NCBI GenBank assembly: GCA_934675225.1
Contig: CAKUQA010000133.1
Location: 1 to 5,152 of the forward strand
Direction: 5' to 3'
Source of the DNA: an uncultured Candidatus Melainabacteria bacterium
GTDB taxonomy: Bacteria > Cyanobacteriota > Vampirovibrionia > Gastranaerophilales > Gastranaerophilaceae
Length of the DNA stretch: 5,152 bases
Part shown: one piece after another, positions 1 through 4,964 of the stretch
How the letters are laid out: every line of letters begins with the position of its first letter
How positions within the stretch are numbered: the first letter of the stretch is position 1
The notes under the pieces: model-generated
Seen by the model: only the letters and a program-made list of their open reading frames with translations
What the model was told of the DNA's origin: nothing
Database searches by the model: none
Program-made: the position numbers and the translations under genes

Positions 1-46
1 GGATAGATTCCTCCTCATTCCAGACTAAGTTGTTTACCCTCTCTAA

Positions 47-67
47 CTCTCCCTAATTGAGGGAGAG
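47..67. repeat. Intergenic hairpin repeat with GAGGGAGAG core
   Basis: Perfect 8-bp inverted repeat: CTCTCCCT (47-54) and AGGGAGAG (60-67) around the 5-nt loop AATTG. The right arm lies in a 12-nt word, TTGAGGGAGAGA (57-68), that recurs exactly at 4762-4773 on the far side of the operon, which marks it as a dispersed repeat rather than a one-off hairpin. No T-run follows on the plus strand, so a terminator role is unlikely in that direction. Confidence 0.65.
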
Positions 68-97
68 AATATAATTGATAGACTTTGAATCAAGTTC

Positions 98-120
98 AGA
101 GTGACGACTATCGTCATTCT
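98..120. repeat. Intergenic hairpin with GTCATTCT-type repeat arm
   Basis: AGAGTGACGA (98-107) and TCGTCATTCT (111-120) form a 10-bp stem with one G-T wobble around the 3-nt loop CTA. The right arm continues as AAGCGAAGAATCTC, which resembles the 'GTCATTCT..GCGAAGAATCT' intergenic repeat I recall from many bacterial genomes. The bases ATTCT (116-120) can instead pair with AGAAT (127-131), so two mutually exclusive hairpins are possible. Its role is unknown. Confidence 0.55.
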
Positions 121-173
121 AAGCGAAGAATCTCTATAATATTTTTATAACTAAATATATTTTATTCTTGATG

Positions 174-195
174 AGTGTTTATTAAAATAAACACT
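174..195. promoter_or_regulatory. 22-nt palindrome just upstream of operon promoter
   Basis: AGTGTTTAT (174-182) and ATAAACACT (187-195) are exact reverse complements around the central TAAA; with one further pairing each side the arms reach 10 bp. It ends 7 nt before the proposed -35 hexamer of the operon promoter. The position suits a dimeric regulator's operator. The alternative is a terminator of an upstream transcript, but the following bases (ATATTATTT) are only a broken T-run. The palindrome is seen directly; its function is inferred. Confidence 0.45.
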
Positions 196-201
196 ATATT
201 A

Positions 202-230
202 TTTACTTATTGTCAAAAATATGATATATT
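202..230 (+). promoter_or_regulatory. Candidate sigma70-type promoter for the six-gene operon
   Basis: TTTACT (202-207) matches TTGACA at 4 of 6 positions. TATATT (225-230) matches TATAAT at 5 of 6, and the spacer is exactly 17 nt. Transcription would begin near 236-238, giving a leader of under 30 nt before the start codon at 264. In such AT-rich DNA -10-like words are common, so the 17-nt spacing and the position ahead of the first gene are the main support. A -35-like TTGTCA nearby has poor spacing to any -10. Confidence 0.45.
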
Positions 231-263
231 GTTCTCATAATACATATCAAACGGGCAGGAAAT

Positions 264-938
264 ATGAAATTAAATAAAAGATTAGTTACGTTAGGTTTAA
301 TTATATTGGTGCTATCAATTGCATTAAAATTTATTTGGGCCGGATTAAAACAAATTAAGGTAGATGATTTTCATCCTGCTGCAGTTATTTTTTTAATTGA
401 TTCTTCTGCTTCAAATCAAAAGCAATTGCCGGAACAGAAAAGGATGTTGCGTCAAATCTGTAATTTACTTGATCCCGAAGACCAAATAAAGATTTTACGA
501 GTTTCTGAAGATGCATATTTGATATATGAAGGCGGGCCTATGAATGGTAGTACAATTACAAAATCAATGGATGCATTTACACAATATGATAAAAAAGATT
601 ATGGTACTGCTTATGGAGTAGGTATTAAAAAAGCTTTTTCTCACGCTTTAACGATGAAAAAAGAAGGATATGTGCCTGCTGTGGTAGTAATTGGTGATTT
701 GGAAAATGAGGGTGCTATTGAAAAACAAATTAATTGGGATACGCTACCTTCAAATGTTCAAAATGTAAAAAAATATGCTCCGGATATTTCTATGATGTTT
801 TTGGATGCACATCCGGCAAAATTAGATTTAGTAAAAGAAAAACTAACCCCTGTTCTTGGAGAAACTCATTTGATAGTTGCTCCAAAACAAAATACAGATA
901 AATCAATTAGAAAATTTCTTCATGCAATCGGAAGATAG
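264..938 (+). CDS. Membrane-anchored VWA-domain protein with MIDAS motif
   Basis: A 224-aa protein, first gene of the operon. The positively charged start (MKLNKR) and a hydrophobic segment at about residues 7-26 form an uncleaved signal anchor, so the rest should face the periplasm. Residues about 38-182 read as a von Willebrand factor A fold. The strand 'VIFLIDSSAS' gives the DxSxS metal-site motif (D46, S48, S50). T115 in 'DYGTAYGVG' and D145 in 'VVVIGDLENEG' fit the remaining MIDAS positions, so metal binding is probably retained. VWA domains usually mediate protein-protein contacts or act as scaffolds; the partner here is unknown. There is a single Cys (C65) and no lipobox. AGGA (257-260) sits only 3 nt before the ATG, a short spacing, but no later start would keep the anchor. 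It is followed after 18 nt by the polytopic gene. The fold call is firm from motifs; the role is not known. Confidence 0.82.
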   Translation: MKLNKRLVTLGLIILVLSIALKFIWAGLKQIKVDDFHPAAVIFLIDSSASNQKQLPEQKRMLRQICNLLDPEDQIKILRVSEDAYLIYEGGPMNGSTITKSMDAFTQYDKKDYGTAYGVGIKKAFSHALTMKKEGYVPAVVVIGDLENEGAIEKQINWDTLPSNVQNVKKYAPDISMMFLDAHPAKLDLVKEKLTPVLGETHLIVAPKQNTDKSIRKFLHAIGR

Positions 939-943
939 AATTT

Positions 944-950
944 GAGAGGA
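944..950 (+). promoter_or_regulatory. Ribosome binding site of the polytopic gene
   Basis: GAGAGGA lies 6 nt before the ATG at 957. It is among the clearest Shine-Dalgarno sequences in the operon and fixes that start. Genes at 2573 and 3778 have no comparable site and probably depend on translational coupling. Confidence 0.6.
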
Positions 951-956
951 TAACTA

Positions 957-2570
957 ATGACTATTGTAATAGTAACATCACAAGGCGAAAAGGTTTTTAA
1001 TAAGGGAATAATTACAGTTGGAACAAATCCAAATTGCGATGTAATATTGAACACAGGTTATGATGTATTGTTGACGCTGGAATATAGGGTGGCAGAAAAC
1101 AAGTGTTCTATTATCAATACTTTTAAAAATGATAAAGTGCTTTTCAAGGGACAACCGATAAAAAAAGTTGATGTATCTAATGTATGTAAGATTATGTTCA
1201 AGGAGTCCGATGAGTTTATGGCAATAAAATTAATTGCCGATACTTCTGTACATCAGTCTAAAACAATCACTTCTATCGGAAAAGAGGATTTGACTGAAGA
1301 AGATATAAGAGGATTGTACGGCAAGGATGTTAATGCTGTTACTAAAGTTAAATTGGAAAAGCAAAAAGAAGATTTAGAAGATGCGCGTGTTGCGATTATC
1401 AAGCAAGTCGCGTTTCATATAAATGATTTGAAACAAAAACTTTCAACTAACTCAAAAACAAGTATTTTCTTACATATTGCTATGTTTTTCAGTTCAATGA
1501 TTTGTGCTTTTGGGGTTTCAAATTATTTAATGGGCTTGGAAATTAAAGAGTCCGCTAATTTTCTTCATTTACCTACAAATATTAAGGTTTGGGGAATTTA
1601 TACGGTGTTAATTTATGGGATTTGTTTGCTTTTAAAACAGGGAATTTATTTGTATTTACAAAGTAATATCCAAAAAGATATGTCTAAATCAGCAAAGCTT
1701 GGACAAGGTTTTATGTTGATTTTTTCATTAATTTTTGTACTTGGGATATATGTGGTAAACCTTGTTTATTATATGAATTTGAATGATTTTATGACATTTG
1801 CAATTTTTATTTCTTTCTTTTTCGCCGGGATTATGGCTGTTCTTGCAATCTCTTGCGGATATTTCAAATGTAATGGTACAGAATGGGCTATAACTCTTGA
1901 TAAATATGAGTATAGAGAAGATTTTGAGAGTGTAATAAAGTCTTATAGACAATGGATTGAAAGATATATAAACAGTTTAAGTAATTCTAAATTGCAATAT
2001 ATTAAAGACAAAATGTTTAATTTGCAACTTAAATCTGTCGGAGAAACAGTGGTCGGTCTTATTACTGCGCCATTTCTTGCTTATGGTGTGTCAAATACTT
2101 TGGCTATGTGTTTTCCGGAAGCAGCAGGTTGGATTAGGATTTCCGGTTTAAGAATAAGCCCTGTGTTTTTGACTCTTGCAACATTTATGATTATATTTGC
2201 GTTCTTTTCGTTTGTTAACGCATTTTTCTGTACTAAAAAAGTTCAAGGTTCACAAGTAATTAAACAGGATGGTTTTTCTGATTACCAACATCATGGAGTG
2301 ACTATTTATGGACTTGAAGGTGTAAGAAGATTAAACTCTGAAAAAAATCGCTCTATGACAATTGGTTGTGCAATTATCTTTATTGAATTTGCGATGAATG
2401 TTTCATATTTTATGACTGAAATCGGTGGCGATATGCAAGGTATTTTCTTAAGTTTAGTTGCTGCGTTAGTTCCAACAGCTTTATTGATTGCAGAAACTTT
2501 GATGTTAAGTCAGACTAAATTTGATATTTATGCGTGTGATGAATTACTTTCAAAAGTAGATAAAGACTAG
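957..2570 (+). CDS. Polytopic membrane protein with degenerate FHA-like N-terminal domain
   Basis: A 537-aa protein. Residues 1-95 resemble a forkhead-associated (FHA) beta-sandwich: 'GIITVGTNPNCDVIL' matches the 'IGRSPDCDIVL' strand-turn-strand and 'NDKVLFKGQPI' the later 'NGtfvNg..i' turn. The phosphothreonine-binding residues are changed: the GR arginine is T23 and there is no SRxH, so phosphopeptide recognition is doubtful. Residues 108-165 are charged and probably helical or coiled-coil. About eight hydrophobic segments follow, near 168-192, 211-234, 251-273, 278-300, 363-383, 403-424, 468-487 and 494-515. A polar loop of roughly 60 residues (301-362) splits them into groups of four, two and two. 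The FHA-like head should be cytoplasmic. I do not recognise the membrane region; it lacks an evident ATPase or ExbB/MotA signature. A clear GAGAGGA site supports the start. The next gene follows after 2 nt. It may be the core membrane platform of the operon's complex (inference). Confidence 0.85.
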   Translation: MTIVIVTSQGEKVFNKGIITVGTNPNCDVILNTGYDVLLTLEYRVAENKCSIINTFKNDKVLFKGQPIKKVDVSNVCKIMFKESDEFMAIKLIADTSVHQSKTITSIGKEDLTEEDIRGLYGKDVNAVTKVKLEKQKEDLEDARVAIIKQVAFHINDLKQKLSTNSKTSIFLHIAMFFSSMICAFGVSNYLMGLEIKESANFLHLPTNIKVWGIYTVLIYGICLLLKQGIYLYLQSNIQKDMSKSAKLGQGFMLIFSLIFVLGIYVVNLVYYMNLNDFMTFAIFISFFFAGIMAVLAISCGYFKCNGTEWAITLDKYEYREDFESVIKSYRQWIERYINSLSNSKLQYIKDKMFNLQLKSVGETVVGLITAPFLAYGVSNTLAMCFPEAAGWIRISGLRISPVFLTLATFMIIFAFFSFVNAFFCTKKVQGSQVIKQDGFSDYQHHGVTIYGLEGVRRLNSEKNRSMTIGCAIIFIEFAMNVSYFMTEIGGDMQGIFLSLVAALVPTALLIAETLMLSQTKFDIYACDELLSKVDKD

Positions 2571-2572
2571 TT

Positions 2573-3454
2573 ATGGATATTCTGAAAGTTCTTGTAATAA
2601 TTGCATTTGTCATCGTTACAATTTGTACGATAAAAATACATCCATCAATACACCAACCAATGTTGATAGAGGATGCAGATTTTAAGTTGACCAGAATTAG
2701 TGATACACTTACTCCGGAAAGTGTTACTACAACTACATCATCAACTCCTAATGTTTCTAAAAGTGTACAATTGGAGCAACAATTACCTCAAGCAGCGCAA
2801 CAACAAGTTATTAATATTCAAGACAATACGCCAACTTCAAATAGAGTTGTACAAAGTCAAACAAAATATATTCAACCGGAAAATGTTGAACCGCAAAGGA
2901 CTAGAATAAAGAATATAAAACCAAAACAACAACAAATCGTAAACAATTCTCAAAATGATGATATGGATGATTTGGAGATGGTTCAGCAAATCTTGAAGGG
3001 TGTACAAGAGCAAACTAAAACACTTCCAACTCCAAAACCAGCACAAACCAGTGCGCCAAAACAACAAACAAGCAATTTTAAAAACCCGTATATGACGGAA
3101 CAAGAAGAAATTATTGCTTGGAATAAATGGAGAAGTAATATTCAAAACCAAATTATGAAAGATTCTGATATTGATTACGCCCCACTCGGAACTCTTTTCT
3201 TATTTACTTTTGTTGCTGACAAGTATGGAAATATTTCTAATATAAAAGTAGAATGCTCAAATCAAAGTTATATGAATGTAGCACGGAACAATGTAAAACC
3301 TGCAATTGCCAGACTTCAAAAAAAGCCTATTCTTAACTTCCCTAGAGGAACTCAAAGAACTTCGACAATCGTTACAGGTGCATTTTTAATTGGTACGCAA
3401 GAAAGATTTTCGACACCGAATGATTATTCGGATTACGAAAGGGTAAAATACTAA
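2573..3454 (+). CDS. TonB/TolA-like signal-anchored protein with Q/P-rich linker
   Basis: A 293-aa protein with TonB-like architecture. A membrane anchor at about residues 4-22 is followed by a juxtamembrane motif (P24, H27, M30, E33) and a long low-complexity linker (about 45-170) rich in Gln, Pro, Thr and Lys, suited to spanning the periplasm. The C-terminal domain is at about 180-277. Its 'FLFTFVADKYGNISNIKVECSN' strand pair (208-230) matches the TonB/TolA C-terminal pattern of a hydrophobic strand, a D-x-x-G-x-I/V turn and a second strand. The last 16 residues are a polar tail. TonB and TolA couple the inner-membrane proton motive force to outer-membrane events through ExbBD or TolQR; neither pair is visible here. 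The start codon lies 2 nt after the previous stop with no good Shine-Dalgarno site, so coupled translation is likely. The architecture is well supported; the partner and substrate are unknown. Confidence 0.8.
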   Translation: MDILKVLVIIAFVIVTICTIKIHPSIHQPMLIEDADFKLTRISDTLTPESVTTTTSSTPNVSKSVQLEQQLPQAAQQQVINIQDNTPTSNRVVQSQTKYIQPENVEPQRTRIKNIKPKQQQIVNNSQNDDMDDLEMVQQILKGVQEQTKTLPTPKPAQTSAPKQQTSNFKNPYMTEQEEIIAWNKWRSNIQNQIMKDSDIDYAPLGTLFLFTFVADKYGNISNIKVECSNQSYMNVARNNVKPAIARLQKKPILNFPRGTQRTSTIVTGAFLIGTQERFSTPNDYSDYERVKY

Positions 3455-3594
3455 TGAATACATCAAAAATAATAACTGTTACTGTAATATTATTTGTAAT
3501 TCTTGGAATTTGCACATGTATAGTTGCAAGTACAAAACCTAATATGCACAAAACAATGCAGCTTGAGCAAATTATTTATAAGAGGGGGAAATAA
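3454..3594 (+). CDS. 46-aa single-span small membrane protein, related to the start of the preceding gene
   Basis: The ATG shares its A with the last base of the previous TAA, and GAAAGGG (3437-3443) lies 10 nt upstream. The product begins MNTSKIITVTVILFVILGIC: a membrane span at about residues 6-25, then a short polar tail ending KRGK. The tail segment P29-x-M-H32-x-x-M35-x-L-E38 has the same spacing as P24-x-I-H27-x-x-M30-x-I-E33 of the preceding TonB-like protein, and both have 'ICT' inside the span. It therefore looks like a paralogue of that anchor lacking the linker and TonB domain. It could be a partner that pairs with the larger protein's anchor, or a remnant of a duplication; the intact frame and the precise start overlap favour a real gene. 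Confidence 0.7.
   Translation: MNTSKIITVTVILFVILGICTCIVASTKPNMHKTMQLEQIIYKRGK
3581..3588 (+). promoter_or_regulatory. Ribosome binding site of the 58-aa gene
   Basis: AGAGGGGG ends 5 nt before the ATG at 3594, inside the last codons of the preceding small gene. This purine-rich Shine-Dalgarno site, in an otherwise AT-rich region, is good support that the short downstream frame is translated. Confidence 0.55.
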
Positions 3595-3770
3595 TGCTAA
3601 AAATATTATGTGGAATAATATTAGTTATTCTTGAAATTCCTTTCTTTTTTAAAATTAGGCAAGCTCAATATGATATTATCAGACAAACTGCAATTATTAT
3701 TATAATGGGGGGAATAATTCCATTAATTGTTTATGCAATATATTGGTTAGGTTTGTTTATGATAAAATAA
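3594..3770 (+). CDS. 58-aa two-span small membrane protein
   Basis: The ATG overlaps the preceding TAA by one base and follows a strong AGAGGGGG site, so translation is very likely. The product has two hydrophobic stretches, about residues 4-19 and 33-55, joined by a short loop 'KIRQAQYDIIRQ'. The loop carries most of the positive charge, so by the positive-inside rule it should face the cytoplasm with both termini outside. No catalytic or metal-binding motif is visible and I do not recognise a family. Its size and place between two TonB-like genes suggest an accessory membrane subunit (inference). The next gene begins 7 nt after its stop. Confidence 0.68.
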   Translation: MLKILCGIILVILEIPFFFKIRQAQYDIIRQTAIIIIMGGIIPLIVYAIYWLGLFMIK

Positions 3771-3777
3771 ATTTGTT

Positions 3778-4707
3778 ATGTATATATGTAAAGAATGCAA
3801 AGCTAAATATAAGGAAAAAGTTGAGTATTGTGATTGCGGAAACAATACGTTTGATTATGTTGAAGAAAAACAACCTGTTATTTCTCAACCTAAAACTAGA
3901 AAATCTTTAACGCTTGAACAAAAATCAGAGCTTGTTTCGAGGATATTTTTTGCTATTTGTATAATTCTGTCTGTAATTGTTTGGGCTATTCCTGTCAAAA
4001 CTGCTCATACAACAAAGCAACAGTCCCAAACTCAACAAAATGTTGATACAAAATCTATTCCTGATATAAACAGGATTTGGAATGATACGCCGCTTTATAC
4101 ACCAAAACAAACGGTTCAAGAACAACAAGCTCAGCAGAGTCCGCTAGACGAGTTGAGACAAGAAGTTCCATTAACATCTGCACCAATTAATAACCAAAGG
4201 ATTTCTCAATCTGAGGTTCAAAAAAAAAATAATGATTTAATCAAAAAAAATATAGTTTCTAATAAAGTTCAACAATCGCAAGTAAAGCCAAAAACTGTTC
4301 AAAATAAAGCAAAAACAACAGTGACTTCTTCACAGCCACAAACTACAAAACCAAAAGTTCAACAACAAGTGCAGAAAGAAGTTCAAAAAGTAACAGCATA
4401 TAATCCAAATAGTGCAGAAATGTTGCGTTATAAAAATCGTTTGCGTGCTGCATTATTTAGACATTTTGCAGTCGGAAGTATCTCCGGTTCCGGTGAATGT
4501 TCTGTACAATTTGCGGTGAATGAAAATGGAAAATTAATAAATAGAAAATTTTTCAAAGAATCTTCAAACAAAGCTTTAAATGATGCAGTTTATTATATGT
4601 TGATGAGTGTTCCTCAATTTGAAGTTCCTCCAACGGAATATAATGGGCAAACAATTCGGATGAATTTCAAAATTGATAATGGCAACTATGAAATTTCGAT
4701 TTATTGA
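3778..4707 (+). CDS. Zinc-ribbon-headed TonB/TolA-like protein
   Basis: A 309-aa protein, last gene of the operon. The N-terminus 'MYICKECKAKYKEKVEYCDC' forms a compact zinc-ribbon candidate with C4, C7, C18 and C20 (CxxC...CxC). A membrane span follows at about residues 55-73. Residues about 76-205 are a low-complexity Gln/Lys/Thr/Pro linker. The C-terminal domain (about 213-309) fits the TolA/TonB_2 pattern: a helix 'YKNRLRAALFRHF', the strand 'GECSVQFAVNENGKLINRKF', 'ESSNKALNDAVYYML', then a final strand ending in 'RMNFKI'. The likely topology puts the ribbon in the cytoplasm and the TonB-like domain in the periplasm, so the protein could carry a signal or force across the inner membrane. 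The start lacks a Shine-Dalgarno site, but the ribbon cysteines begin at residue 4 and require it. Two A-runs (4220-4229, 4243-4250) in the linker are slippage-prone. The zinc ribbon and TonB-like calls are from motif reading; the function is unknown. Confidence 0.8.
   Translation: MYICKECKAKYKEKVEYCDCGNNTFDYVEEKQPVISQPKTRKSLTLEQKSELVSRIFFAICIILSVIVWAIPVKTAHTTKQQSQTQQNVDTKSIPDINRIWNDTPLYTPKQTVQEQQAQQSPLDELRQEVPLTSAPINNQRISQSEVQKKNNDLIKKNIVSNKVQQSQVKPKTVQNKAKTTVTSSQPQTTKPKVQQQVQKEVQKVTAYNPNSAEMLRYKNRLRAALFRHFAVGSISGSGECSVQFAVNENGKLINRKFFKESSNKALNDAVYYMLMSVPQFEVPPTEYNGQTIRMNFKIDNGNYEISIY
4220..4250 (+). repeat. Two poly-A tracts (A10 and A8) inside the zinc-ribbon TonB gene
   Basis: Runs of ten A (4220-4229) and eight A (4243-4250) fall in the linker, at codons for about residues 148-158. 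At either run, gain or loss of one A brings a stop codon into frame within a few codons (for A10, gain gives TAA directly after the run; loss gives TAA two codons after an ATA). The product would keep the zinc ribbon, the membrane span and part of the linker but lose the TonB-like domain. Confidence 0.8.
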
Positions 4708-4751
4708 TAATTATAAATAGACCGGATTTTTCAATTACAGAATGTATTATA

Positions 4752-4823
4752 CTCTCGTCCGTTGAGGGAGAGATAGAATTTGTTAGCAAATGAATGCGAG
4801 CTTACAAATTCAAGAGAGGGGGG
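4752..4823. repeat. Compound hairpin repeat downstream of the operon
   Basis: GAATTTGTTAGC (4776-4787) and GCTTACAAATTC (4800-4811) are inverted repeats matching at 11 of 12 positions around a 12-nt loop. To the left, CTCTC (4752-4756) can pair with GAGAG at 4768-4772, or alternatively with GAGAG at 4814-4818 enclosing the main hairpin. The element contains TTGAGGGAGAGA (4762-4773), identical to 57-68 upstream of the operon, and ends in a G6 run (4818-4823). The structure and the shared word point to a dispersed intergenic element. No T-run follows on the plus strand, so it is not a typical intrinsic terminator for the operon. Confidence 0.65.
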
Positions 4824-4904
4824 ATTGCAAAATAACAAAAGGAAAAGGTTGTTAAAAATCAATGGGCTTGTTGTGTTCGCGTTCTCAATATAACTATAAC
4901 ATCT

Positions 4905-4936
4905 TATTACCCTATTGCCTTATAGCCTTATAGTCT
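4905..4936. repeat. Degenerate 8-bp tandem repeat (four units)
   Basis: Four consecutive octamers, TATTACCC, TATTGCCT, TATAGCCT and TATAGTCT, each differ from the next by one to two bases. The array sits in the convergent intergenic region between the operon and the minus-strand gene. It could be a microsatellite-like remnant or part of the neighbouring repeat element. No coding potential is evident. Confidence 0.55.
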
Positions 4937-4947
4937 TAAAACGATAT

Positions 4948-4964
4948 TTTAACAGCCTGTTGAA
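4948..4964 (-). terminator. Possible weak terminator of the minus-strand gene
   Basis: Directly after the minus-strand stop codon, TTTAACA and TGTTGAA flank a GCC centre (plus-strand bases). The RNA made from the minus strand would pair at 6 of 7 positions, then read AAATATCGTTTT with only a short U-run. The stem is AT-rich and short, so the call is tentative. Confidence 0.22.

Noticed and set aside
98..131. Possible CRISPR or tRNA-like element from the paired arms
   Set aside because: There is only one copy with no regularly spaced repeats, and the fold is a simple hairpin without cloverleaf arms.
1728..1952. 74-aa minus-strand open frame inside the polytopic gene
   Set aside because: It is antisense to a long, well-supported coding frame with membrane segments, has no ribosome site of its own, and its composition fits a reverse-frame shadow.
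2700..2909. 69-aa plus-strand frame overlapping the TonB-like gene
   Set aside because: It is an alternative frame of the Gln/Thr-rich linker with no ribosome site or recognisable features.
2837..3151. 104-aa minus-strand open frame opposite the Q/P-rich linker
   Set aside because: Low-complexity CAA-rich codons read in reverse give long Leu/Phe-rich open frames by chance; the plus-strand frame has domain support.
3925..4128. 67-aa minus-strand frame inside the zinc-ribbon TonB gene
   Set aside because: It is antisense to a supported gene, with no start-site signal or conserved motif.
2573..4707. Classical TonB-ExbB-ExbD system
   Set aside because: Neither the polytopic protein nor the two small proteins shows ExbB or ExbD sequence patterns I can recognise, so naming the genes tonB/exbBD would overreach.
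4699..4718. ATTTAT/ATAAAT inverted repeat across the operon's final stop codon, as a terminator
   Set aside because: The stem is 6 bp of pure A/T with no following T-run; too weak to call.
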